Assembly: GCA_020744225.1 (NCBI GenBank)
Contig: JAGMWG010000011.1
Span: forward strand, 868,001-932,000
Direction of reading: 5' to 3'
DNA length: 64,000 nucleotides
Origin: Paraphoma chrysanthemicola
Taxonomy: Eukaryota > Ascomycota > Dothideomycetes > Pleosporales > Phaeosphaeriaceae
Positions 32,191 through 42,896 of this stretch are shown one piece after another (positions within the stretch are counted from its first letter, which is position 1; every line of letters begins with the position of its first letter). The translations under genes were made by a program, and so were the position numbers. A model generated the notes under the pieces. That model had not been told where the DNA came from. It searched no databases and saw only the letters and a program-made list of their open reading frames with translations.

Positions 32191-34384
32191 TGGCTTTCGT
32201 TTGGGTCCAACAGTGGGTTGCGCTACCAGTTATCTACGAAGGACCAATGGGCGACGCACCTCCTGCTTCTCGGCCACAGGCTCTGGACAGCGCAGCAACC
32301 GGTTTTGCGCGTGACGGCAACCAGAGTCAATCCACGCCAGGCTTAACGCCCTACAAGGCCGCAGACAACAACACTCCGTTCTATTCTCAGTTGAGCTCCA
32401 TACCGCAGAATCAACTTCGACCCGACTTTCGCTCCTCTTCGCATCCCTCCGCACAGTATGCGCCTCCGGAGCATGGCGCATCACCACTGAACATGGGCTC
32501 AATGATGGGCGCTCTGCCAGAGTATGGATCTGTCGATGACGGGTCACTCAACACTCAAAGTCAGCAGTCCATATCGCGCTCGCTCTCTGGCGCGTCAACA
32601 TCCGCTGTCGTGTATCAACTCGGACAGAATCTGCAGATGCCTACGCAAGCATCCGGTAGTTTCTCTAATCAGGCCTCATATGGGTCTGCGTTTGCACCAG
32701 GTCAATATCAACAGCCTTTCATGGCCCCCCACGGCCCTCAGCATGGCGCCTACCCTTCTTTCACCCCGAACCAGTCGCGCATGCCTGGTGGAACCTCGAT
32801 GCAAACGCCATACCAGAACTATCCACAGGCGTCGCCGTACATGTACTACCCAGCGCCCTATGCAAACCACGCACAGTACTCTCCTGGGTATCTGGCACAA
32901 AGTGCACAAAGCCTAGCGGGCTTTGAGAGGAGAGGAAGCATGACAAGTCAACAAATTGGGCTTCAAGGCCAGCAGATGAACCTGCAGTCTCATGAAGGCT
33001 CCTTCACCAGCGGTCGACTCCCACCTGGGACACTGCAGAGCGATCAGACCGCCATCTCATCCACCTTTGGCGCGCCCCTGTTGCAAGCTCAAGGTACGTT
33101 CTTTCTGAACTCTCACGATTCTGAAAAGTCGTTCCACAGTATCCTAACTTTCTGTACACAGGCATGCCTCGTGCGGGACCAGTGAGCTCAATACCTCGGG
33201 GACCACCGCGAAAACCGAAGCAATCCGGGCACGCCCTCTGGGTCGGAAATCTGCCCCCTGGGACAACAGTTGTGGCACTCAAGGATCACTTCTCACGCGA
33301 GGCTACTAAGGACATTGAGAGTCTATTCTTAATTTCCAAGAGCAATTGCGCCTTTGTCAATTACCGATCCGAGACGTCTTGCACCGCAGCGATGCACCGT
33401 TTCCATGACTCGCGCTTCAGTGGTGTCAGGCTCGTTTGTCGTCTGCGCCGCAGCTCGGCGCCAGCCTCTGGGATTCCAACAGGACCTTCGGCTATGGTCG
33501 GCAGCCACCAAATCAACACTTCTCCGCCAAAGACACCGAAGCTCGACAGTGAAACAGTGGGCCAAAATCCAGAAGGGGAAGCTGAACTTCCGACCCAGCA
33601 GCGTGCCGATGTACCACCGGAAGAGGGAGATGCTTCTAACAAATACTTTATTGTAAAGAGCTTGACGCTCCAAGATCTCGAGCTTAGTGTACGGAATGGC
33701 ATCTGGGCCACCCAGTCTCACAATGAGGACGTGCTAAACAAGGCATTCCGAGTAGGTACCATGAAAAGGCATATTGGCACAGAGTCATGCTAACCTTGAC
33801 AGTCTGCTGAGAACGTTTTCCTCATTTTCTCTGCAAACAAATCCGGAGAGTACTTTGGGTATGCTCGCATGGTTTCACCGATCCTTGAGGAAGACACTCG
33901 ACTCATAGGCTCGGCACCCAAACCCGAGAACATCCTGGACGCGCCAGATGTACCAAAGTCGATCGCTACGCCAGCAACGGAATGGGCCCCCCGAGGCAAA
34001 ATCATTGACGACTCGGCGCGCGGCACTATATTTTGGGAGGCTGAGCTATCCGAGGAAGAAAACGAGGAACAGAGCTCCGAAAAGGATGACGCTCAAGTCG
34101 AAGGGGACGCCTCAGCCGTTGCCCAGAGCTGGGGCAAGCCATTCAAGATCGAGTGGATGTCTACAAACCGCTTACCATTTTACCGCACGCGCGGGCTTCG
34201 CAACCCTTGGAACGCCAACAGGGAGGTCAAGATTGCGAGGGATGGCACTGAGCTCGAGCCCAGTGTTGGAGAACGTCTGGTCCAGATGTTTCACCGTCTG
34301 GGTCCATCGAATGCTGGAGTGCCGATGATGCCGCCGCACCCCCAGCTCGGCGGACCTGGCATGCCTCAAATGCGTCCGTACTAA
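32190..34384 (+). CDS. RRM and YTH domain RNA-binding protein
   Basis: Reader of N6-methyladenosine or related RNA marks, predicted from the YTH domain; nuclear or cytoplasmic site unknown. Exons 32190-33093, 33162-33751 and 33803-34384, introns 68 nt (GTACGT...ACACAG) and 51 nt (GTAGGT...GACAG); 691 residues. Order: a Gln/Ser/Tyr/Pro-rich disordered region (about 20-310), an RRM (about 325-395, ALWVGNLPPGT), a linker, and the YTH domain (about 461-680). YTH landmarks are KYFIVKS, the cage Trp in GIWATQSHNE, KAFRSAENVFLIFS (formed by the second splice), the second Trp in FKIEWM and NPWN...VKIARDG. Between FGYARM and WGKPFKIEW lie about 87 residues, against about 30 in animal members, including a strongly acidic run. 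Alternative start at 32247. Confidence 0.9.
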
Positions 34385-37300
34385 GACTTCGAGTCCTTCA
34401 AGCGCTTCTGGGCCAGCCTGTTTGCATAGCATATGGTGTAGGACACAGGTGCACAATTTTAGGTTCAGCATTTCGGATGTTGGCACGCCTTTTAATGGAC
34501 GATCATGGCAGGTCCATATATTCAACTAGTCGAGACGATGTACGATGAGGCAACGATTCTATCTACTGAAAGACGAGATGACGATTTGAACGAAATGCTT
34601 GCATGCATTGCGTGGGAGAGCTGTTTCATCGCCCTTCCTTGTTGTCCAGTCCAGCATTTACAGTCCCTTCCTCCAAATCCGTCCTTAATGTAACATATTT
34701 CTTGCATCAACCTGCAGTCTTACGCTGTGTACCATAGTAATCATACGGTTTCAATTACTACTGCGAGGCGCACACGCTTCGCTTTGGCCCTCCTTGATGT
34801 CGATCGACATGCCTCTATCTTCACGGTTACACGACACCTCCAACCCGGAACTAAAGCGATCTGGCTTCATCGTTGGGTTCCGGCTGCACACCCCGAGCCC
34901 AAATGCCGGACGAGCCACCCGAGCCCAATCACACCTAGCGCTCCCGAACATGCAGAAGCAGCACGACCTCGATAATCGATCAGGCCACTGTGGCCAGAAT
35001 GCCCTAACTACGTTGCGGAGCAATGGCTATGTTGAAATTGCATGTGGGTAACCGGACATGGACGCGGCACATCGTCGGTGCTAACAGGGTTGCTAGTGAA
35101 AAAGCAAACCAGCCACTGACGGTGTTCTTCCTGGCGTTCCACGTGTCAATACGACATCGACAAAGTGTCCAAGTTACCCAAGTGTAACGCTTTCTCGTGT
35201 CACAGCGAGCAGCCTTGCGCGGGAGCGATACCCACCAATCAGAAATCCCGGGTATGTCACTTTGACGTTCACCGATCGCTGCCTATTTGAAAATCACGAA
35301 TTGTGGTTGAACTGCACCGGGTCCCACGAAAAGTAACGCCTCAAGCGCCTCATCTCACCCGCGGCATTCCAAGACAGCCTCCATCACCATCCGTCTCACG
35401 CGATCATCGCGATCTCCACAACCCTTGATCAGATCACTGTCATCATGCATAGCATTCCGTGCGACCTGCCGTCGACTGTGGTCGGGACCTAGCCTGGCCA
35501 ACAGCATCTAGGCCGCACCATCTGTGGCGTGCCCCCCAAGAAATTGCATGCCAGCGCCAACATGGAATTTTGTTGGGTTTTCCATGAGGGACTGTGCGCG
35601 TGGCTGTGCAGAAAAAAAAGCAGTGCCGGAACTTACCATTTTGCTTCTTACCTGAAACTTAAAAGGCCGCGGCGTCACGAGGATCCGCGGAATGTTCAGT
35701 GGGTTTTTCGTTTGTGGCTGCAGGAGATCCGAGTCATGAATAATCGTTTCTTGCTTGTGGCTAAAACGAATACGTAGCGGAAGTCAGCTTTGGAAAAGGG
35801 GTCTGCAGCAAGTCGCAGGGTCCGATGAACAGCAAGGTCCGGGTTGACGAATAGCAGTGCTAAAGTCGGACGTTGTGCCTCGGTGACAAGGGTACAGGAG
35901 TCGGTGCTAGGACATGATGATATGCAGCTTAATTGTAAGCTGCAGATACGTACTTTGTCAAATTTCAGAGCGGATTTCTTCAGAGCCAATTGCCAACTTT
36001 TCTTTGCTTCATGGCATATGTGGGCCAGGGTGCTGTCCTTGAAAATCTACTCGCCGTCTGGATGTTGTACGACTTCAGCCGCTGCGGCCCCGGCCGTGCT
36101 TGGTGTAGAACAAGCTTCGAAGTAGGTTTCTGGCTCTATTGAACACGCCATCTTCAGGGCCCAGATTTGGAAATTCGTGCGAAAGGTACTAACAAGAGGC
36201 TTGCAAAGCGCCAAGCATGGCCTGATGACGGGATATGTATATTGCCTCGCACACCGCTCTGCTCTTGAAGGCTGAACAGGTCTCGTGCCCCTCTCCACTG
36301 CTAAGATACAGTCTCTTTTACCACGTGTTAGCTTCGTACGCAAGTTGCCTTCGCATGGTGCGTATGTGTAGCGTAGCCATGCCACGAGCGCTTAGTGATC
36401 AACCTTCGATCTTGTTGGCGATGAACATGGTGATAAGGTTGCTGGTTTGCGAACTCCAGAAACTTCGTACTAATATGGTGATGGATTCGACAGTGCTATA
36501 TTTCTTCCTTTATCTGTAAATCTATTTCTGTAAGCATTGCGCTTTCTGCTGCAATGGCCTCGTTGAGTCGAAGTGTCGCATTCATGCTTTTCGGTGTTGA
36601 ACATGTCCGCCTTGACATCGCTCGCGAGGCAAGTCGGAAAATGGATCCACTGAGCCACTGACCCTAGGCTATGCATATCGCATTGTCACCGACTTTCGAG
36701 GTCTTTACCCTAGCTCTTGTTTGTTGTGTAAAGTCAACAACCACGCTCAACATCCCTGTCTCTTTATCACACTGAGGTCGGCAATCTCAATTTTACAGCC
36801 TATGCTGCTGGGATCTCGCAAGTACCTATTGGAGAACGCCCTAGCTTGCTTTTACCCTGCGGTGTCTGCAGCTAAAGGGTTGTGGCAAGATTGACGGGAC
36901 TCGTGGGCGACTTGAGTGTTAACAACTTCACATGAGGGTACACGGGCTTGCCTGAGGACAGCATGCGTGGTGCATGCGAAGCGCTCACCAAAAGACCAAC
37001 AGTCTGTAGCTACGAGGGAAGCTGCGAGCTGCAGATCAGTTATCCTAGGCATACGTTGGAGCAGAAGATGTTGTAGCTACTTCCCTTGCTTCCCACTTCT
37101 GATGTTGCTTCCCTCAGTTGGCCTCTCTTGCGACAGCACCTACCAGTAACAATCTCAACCCTTCACCTATCACTTTCTCTTTAGGGTGCGCAACATAGAT
37201 ACACAGCTGGTTTCGAGCTTGCTGTTCAGCATGGGCTTTTTCGAGCGGCCGCGGTGACGCGGCATATTCGCCACAGGAGCAACAGGCTACCAACAGTCGC

Positions 37301-37753
37301 GGGCCACAAAATGGCTCCTTTCCTTTAAGCTTCATATATGGCTATGTGAACGGCCTGTAGTACACGTGATGGAAGCGCGATCATGTATTTCAAGGCACCA
37401 AGAACGGAGGTCGTGGACCGTACTGCATACGGGTAAATCAGGTATTGAGCTAAAGATACTCAAGAGAACATCGGACAGAGTTTGCTCCTACAGTCTCTCT
37501 ACGAAAACAATGGCGATCTCACTGAAGTATGTATGTGATGGCGAAGGATGAGGCATATCACGCCCCTGTCTCCGGCCAGGGGTAAACAGCCTCGTTTCGG
37601 TTGGCCTCGCACGCACCACGACGCGGTTCAACGTTATCGTTCCGTCACACACGGACGCTAGACCCTTAATATGTTCTCCAACACCTCGATTCATTTTCAC
37701 GCGCTCGTTTCTTCCCTTTTCGTCTCACTCGTTCAATTGTGACATTCTTAGCG
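34385..37753. other. Gene-poor interval of 3.4 kb
   Basis: The largest gap in the window. Frames near 35,529, 36,235 and 37,366 are short and featureless. I found no intron-joined gene, tRNA or repeat. The last 200 nt are pyrimidine-rich and serve the dioxygenase gene. It might hold a non-coding transcript. Confidence 0.5.
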
Positions 37754-38721
37754 ATGCATTCTTCTCCAGCGACCGTTTCTTTTTCATCGGCCTTCCAATA
37801 CGCGTTCTTTGCAGTGGTTGTTTATGTTTTAGCAGGCGCGCCGTTGTCCAGCATTATTAGCGACTCGTATTCGGGAAGAAGTGGGACAGACGTTAGTGCG
37901 CAGAGCGTGGCACAGGAGAAGATTGACAGCTTGGTGATACCGGACGCGGAGTTGACGTGTGGAGAACATACGTACAAGGGTGTGCACGTCTTGTCGCGGC
38001 AACCCTTAGTTGTGTATGTCGAGGGATTCCTGAGTGAAGAAGAAGCGAAGCACGCTGTGGGAGTGAGGTAAGGGGACACCATGGTAGCGTATGATCAGTG
38101 CTGATATGCTGTAGTGAGCCGCATTTTACACCTTCGACAGTATGGAATGCCGGACAAGAGACTCTTAATACCAAGGTTCGGCACTCGGAGAAAGCCCAAC
38201 TTCCACGAGATCAGACAGTAAAGTGCATCGAAGATCGCGCACGACAGTTTCAAGGCTGGCGACCGTATGTCTTCATTGAGAAGTTATGGGCGCAGAGATA
38301 CGGAATCGGAGGCCACTACACTTACCATTACGACTGGAGCACTGCAACACGTACTAGCGGACGTATAAGCTCTTTTATGGTATACCTCGAGGCCAACTGC
38401 ACAGGCGGAGGAACCCATTTTCCGCGACTGCAACACCCATCTCCCGAGTCTGACAAGCATCAATGGTGCCGATTCATCGAGTGTGGGGCCAACGCGGATG
38501 AAACCGCGGATCCTAAACTGAGCGATGGCATCACTTTCAAACCCATTGCTGGTAACGCGGTGTACTGGGAGAACATGCGCCCTGATGGAAGTGGATATCC
38601 TGAGAGCTGGCACGCGGGACTGCCTGTCAAGAGTGGTACCAAGATCGGCCTCAACATCTGGAGTTGGCTCCAAGTGGGATATGAGCCACACGGTGACAAT
38701 ATCGCAGAGCAGAAAGAATGA
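37754..38721 (+). CDS. Prolyl-4-hydroxylase-like 2OG-Fe(II) oxygenase
   Basis: Dioxygenase of the P4Hc type, using Fe(II) and 2-oxoglutarate; the substrate in fungi is unknown. Exons 37754-38067 and 38115-38721, intron 47 nt (GTAAGG...TGTAG); 306 residues. An N-terminal signal anchor lies at about 13-33 (FQYAFFAVVVYVLAGAP). The oxygenase fold follows: FLSEEEAKHAV, SEPHFTPSTV (made by the splice), the HxD iron motif in HYTYHYDW, the distal His in SWHAGLPV, and the 2OG-binding basic residue in SGTKIGLNIW. The GGGTHFP segment and GNAVYWEN are typical of P4Hc. It is probably a lumenal ER or Golgi enzyme anchored at its N-terminus. ATG at 37754 chosen since the nearest upstream in-frame codon is not ATG. 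Confidence 0.92.
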
Positions 38722-39053
38722 AAGGTAGTCACTGATTGCGAGGTAAAAGGAGATAAGAAGCAAGTTGAAACATCGTGGACTATATAGAGGAAAGAATCGA
38801 TGCATGATGAAGAGGGTCATGATTCGCACATTCCGATAGATTAGAGCACAACTTGACACGCACAAGATATAGCAGCCACGAAGGTCGACGTCGTTGCATG
38901 GAGGCTCAGGACACAATTAAGCACAGGAGAGCATCACGGAGTGAAGAAGCGAAAGTAGAGCGAAGGATCACATATGCATGAAAGAAGCGGCCCCTTGAGT
39001 ATCTAGATACCAATGACAAAGCACATTCCACAACTTGATCTCGAATCATCGCT
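38722..39053. other. Intergenic between convergent genes
   Basis: 332 nt between the stops of the dioxygenase (+) and the MDR reductase (-); 3' untranslated sequence, nothing else seen. Confidence 0.5.
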
Positions 39054-40213
39054 TTAACCCCCAAGCTTCGCAGCAAGATCTGCATCAACCACGAACAGCA
39101 GCTTTCCCTTGATAGCACTTCCGTCAACGAGCAGCTGATGGCCTTCCACACCCTTGCTCAACGGCAACAGTTTTGCAATGACTGGATCAAGCTCGCCGGT
39201 CCTGACCTTGTCAACAATAGCATGGAAATCATCCACTTCAGGCTTTTTGTGCAGCTCTTGACTCAAGTGGAAGAAGCTGGTACGCGGCTGCTGCAGGCGC
39301 CTTCCCAGAGTATCTTGAGCGCCATGAAGCATCTTACTTCCATCGCTAGTGATCTCGCTCATGAGGCCGAACACAACGAGACGTCCCGTGTCTGGCTTCG
39401 TTGCGGCGAGGAAGTTTTTAACGCTATCCTCACTACACACACCATCGTATGCGACGTCCACGCCAGCGCCGTCAGTGAGTTTGCGGACCTGTTGGACAAT
39501 ATCGGAAGCGTTGCGATCAATGGGCTCGACGCCTAGAGAGCGGATGTAGTCGAATTTAGAGGGCGAGCAAGTCCCAAGCATTCTAAGATCCATCTTGAAT
39601 GCTGTCACGAGTTGTGCGACTGCTGTGCCTACGCCGCCGCTCGCGGATCCAATCAGGATGCTTGAACCAGGAGGTAGGTCGAAGCCACTGCGCTTGAGCA
39701 TGCCCCAAGCTGTCATGTAGTTGACGGGCAGAGCCGCAATCTTGACGGGATCGTCTGTTGGCTTGATCGGAAGAAGAACTTCATACGGAAGTACAACGTG
39801 CGTCGCGTGTCCACCGTAGCAACACATTGAGACGACTCGATCCCCAATTGCCAACTTGCTCTCTTTTGGTATTGTATCGCCCAGTGCCAGCACCTCGCCG
39901 ACGATCTCATAGCCAGTAGAGAAGCCTGGTTTGTATGCTCTGGGATCGGGAAAGCCGCCTACTCGCTGGATATCTTTTGGCAGCAGCCTGGAGTCAGCAC
40001 GATCTTTCGTGTGCGAGCGAACACAGTCTTACTGTCTACACCACCAAGGCCAGCAATAATTATGCGTACGAGAACGTTGTCCCCGGAGACTTCAGATGTT
40101 GGATCCCAAGACTGCCATTTGAGTACATCAGGCTTGCCAAACTCCGTGACAACCCAGCGGCCTGGGCTAGTAGGCGTGGGGCTCGTGTTTGTGGTAGCGA
40201 GGTTGGGGGACAT
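39054..40213 (-). CDS. Zinc-free MDR oxidoreductase (quinone/enoyl reductase type)
   Basis: NAD(P)H-dependent reductase of the medium-chain dehydrogenase/reductase superfamily, quinone-oxidoreductase branch. Exons 40213-40033 and 39973-39054 around a 59-nt intron (39974-40032, GTAAGA...CAAAAG); 366 residues. A second acceptor 20 nt upstream (TCCAG) would throw the frame into a stop, so CAAAAG is chosen; it produces GLGGVDNIQRVGGFPDP, the expected GroES-like region. Next come the PGFSTGYEIVGEV strand, ALPVNYMTAWGML, and the nucleotide-binding motif GSASGGVGTAVAQL, then a SDG.GADVAYDG-like stretch. No structural-zinc Cys cluster is present. Substrate unknown; no synthase gene is nearby. Confidence 0.9.
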
Positions 40214-40896
40214 GATGGTGTATTGATGCAATTGATTTGAAGTTGGATGGGCGTTGGGCGATGGTGGTTGCTTGATCATAAGCTTGAGACCTAAAAGTCG
40301 AGTACTCGATCCTTTATACGCTCTCACTTTTGTACGAGGTCTTACTGTGTGCACTTTAACTACCACATTGGGTTCTTACCTCATATACCCCATGCTGCTG
40401 ATTGGCTGTCCTTGTACAACTTTGCGGCTTTGGTCCATCTTTAGGCCGTCGATGCGGAACATGGTACGGTGCCAGGGGATTATTACATAAGATTGTGCAC
40501 TTTGAAGACAGGCTGTAGTCATCAATCACCAGATTTTAATGCTAGGACTCCGCCGACGCTCGGTCCAGTGTGCACATTCTTCGTAAAGCCTTAGCCAATT
40601 TCTGCACTGTATCAATCAGTCAAAGTGAGTCAAGAGCAATCTGCTCGAAAATAGATCAAGACACCACAACAAGACATGGCGTACATTCGTTGAAGAAGGC
40701 GATTGCTGACCACGAAGGAAGCTTCGACGTCATTAGGCGATGTTGCGGGTCCGTGCATGAGTCTACCTCGACGTTTCCACTTTCATCTGACATTCGACGA
40801 GCACACAGCACTCCGAAACTTCATACGTAACAACTGCCACCGTCGAGGCGAGCTCGAAGTACCAGGATAAATTGACCGGCGCAACGCTCTATCACG
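40214..40896. other. Divergent promoter, MDR reductase / DUF7704
   Basis: 683 nt. A TTTATACGCTC stretch lies near 40310. No gene supported. Confidence 0.5.
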
Positions 40897-41367
40897 ATGG
40901 CTCCACAACCTTCCGTCTCGAACATACCCCTCTTCTACCGCATCTTCTTCACATGGCTTGATCCGATCATCTGTGTATGGGGTGCATACATGGACTTCTT
41001 CGATCCAAGACTCGTTCTCTCATCACATATTCCTTCCCCGACACCAGACATTGGACACGCCATGATCCTGAAACAGCGAGGCGGCGGTATGCTCAACTTC
41101 GGCTTCATATCTGCTGTCCTGCTTCGGTACACGACAGACCTTCAAGTTTGGCGAATTGTTCAGTTTTCAGACTTTATTGTTGACCTGGCATACTTCTGGG
41201 CGGTTTATGAAGTGCTTGATGCTCAGGGACGGCTGAATATTAGTACCTGGAGGGCAGAGGACTGGGGTGCTCTTGCAATCACTGGGACGGCTGGGGTTGT
41301 GAGGTTGGCATTTCTGGCGGGTCTTGGATTCAAGAAGGGTACAAAGATTGCATCGAAGAAACGGTAG
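40897..41367 (+). CDS. DUF7704 family membrane protein
   Basis: Single-exon, 156 residues. It resembles a widespread fungal family of small four-helix membrane proteins (DUF7704) of unknown function. The opening IPLFYRIFFTWLDPIICVWGAYMDFF with an acidic residue after the first hydrophobic stretch is the hallmark. Further hydrophobic spans lie at about residues 70-85 (NFGFISAVLLRYT), 90-110 (FSDFIVDLAYFWAVY) and 128-145 (ALAITGTAGVVRLAFLAG). The C-terminus is basic (FKKGTKIASKKR), fitting an ER or plasma membrane protein with a cytosolic tail. It ends only 18 nt from the stop of the converging methyltransferase gene. Confidence 0.8.
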   Translation: MAPQPSVSNIPLFYRIFFTWLDPIICVWGAYMDFFDPRLVLSSHIPSPTPDIGHAMILKQRGGGMLNFGFISAVLLRYTTDLQVWRIVQFSDFIVDLAYFWAVYEVLDAQGRLNISTWRAEDWGALAITGTAGVVRLAFLAGLGFKKGTKIASKKR

Positions 41368-41385
41368 TGGTGTGGCCAGAGAGTC

Positions 41386-42556
41386 TCAGGTGCTAGGATT
41401 GTATTGATATGCGTGGAGGTAGACGACTTCTTCTCCCACCTCTACGTCTCCAGGCAGTGGAAAGTCAAGCTTTGCTACCTCGTGGAATCCAGCTTCAGCC
41501 ATGAGGTCAAAGAAAACTTCTTCACTCGAGTGTCGCATCTTCATTGCAATGGCCACTTGGACTTGGGGAGAGATTTCGGCCAGCCGCTGGAGTGTGTTGA
41601 CTAGTGCTGGGCTACAGTTTTATCAGTATTGAATGGCTGTTGGAGTGTTAGTGATCCATACCTGCTGTCTGAATTGTATGTGCAGTCCGCGGCAACGACC
41701 ATATCCAGAGGCGAGGACTTCTCTTTGATAGTTGAGGGCATTTCCTCGTCCCAATCCAGTTCCTGGAATGTGACATTCGCTCCTTTTGCAAGCCGACTTT
41801 CCCTGATGTTCCTCTCTACTATCTCCCGAGCTTCTGCGAGGTCTGTGAGAAGTACATTCGCTCCTGGAACGATCGTGGCAAGCGAGATACCGACCATGCC
41901 ACAGCCTGTGCCAAGTTCGAGCACTTGAAGGCTGCTAGGCTGGGATGATGATATCTTCGTCTTCTCGATCTGGTTCTTCAAGTCTAGGAGTCGATCAATG
42001 TGACATGACAGTGTGATACCCGCGTCCCTGAGCCTATTCAGCAGATTGCAAGCAGAATTGACAATTAAAGTTACCACAGATGTCGCGCAATGCTCTCTCC
42101 AGTCTCCTCGAAGATGTTGATCATTCGATTGTCTTGGATGCAGAATCGCCTCTCCACGAGCTTCTCTACGTCCTGAAAGCTGGGCAAAGGGTTGAATTCG
42201 CAGCTCCACGCAGATACTATGCCACATGACCGTTTGTCACATAGTACATCGAATGTATCGTGTTTACTCTTCGGCTCTATGCCTACTTTGACTCGCAAAC
42301 TGGGAGATGTGCGACTTTTGATCAAGGGAAACGTTATAGCAAGGCTTCGCATGCCTGCGGTCCACTGCACCGTTCTCCATACCAAGACTTCCTCCCTTGG
42401 ATTCGAGGACAGAAGCTCAGCAGACAGCTGGACATCACTTGGGAGAAAAGAATCTCCAAGATCAGATGTAACTGTGATCAGGCATGATATCTGGCTTCGG
42501 GAAGTGCCCTTCTCATTGACGACTCGAGGCGTCTTGAGAAAACGAATATAGCGCAT
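41386..42556 (-). CDS. METTL21-type (Methyltransf_16) methyltransferase
   Basis: AdoMet-dependent methyltransferase of the lysine-methylating METTL21/Methyltransf_16 group. Exons 42556-42075, about 42027-41662 and 41611-41386; introns 47 nt (42028-42074, GTAACT...CTCAG; an acceptor 6 nt earlier is also possible) and 50 nt (41612-41661, GTATGG...CTGTAG). About 357 residues. The catalytic domain starts in exon 2: motif I VLELGTGCGMVG (about 196-207), post-I VLLTDL, the ELDW strand and the substrate-side motif VVAADCTYN, close to the DxxY form of this group. The N-terminal 150 residues are beta-rich and end in NRMINIFEETGESIARHLWD, the usual lead-in of the family. Protein target unknown. ATG at 42556 is the first in frame; upstream sequence is open but featureless. 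Confidence 0.88.
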
Positions 42557-42896
42557 TGGTGCATCGGGATGTTGTTCAGAGCTAGAGGCGTCGAGCTTGT
42601 GGGCGCTTCGACAAGGAAAGGCCCGTTCTCGGCATCCGGCAAGGGTGAAGGAAGCCAGGGCTGGGAATGTGGGGGCTGGTCAACCACGGAACCGTCCATC
42701 AGCAAGCCTCCGAGCCGCATGTCATCACTCAACCACTTCAGCGTGCAGCTTCGACGCCCCCGCCCGTACGCAACACATGCGCGATTATTTCACACTTTTG
42801 ATCCCAATGCACCGTCGCGACGAAGAGGCTGAGAGTTGCGCTGAGTAAAACACCTTCACAGCCTCGTCGGCGCCAACTCAGCGCGACGTCGACAGA
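42557..42896. other. Divergent promoter, methyltransferase / acidic protein
   Basis: 340 nt between two starts. A second frame of 84 codons on the minus strand (42478-42732) overlaps the methyltransferase start but does not join to it. Confidence 0.5.
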
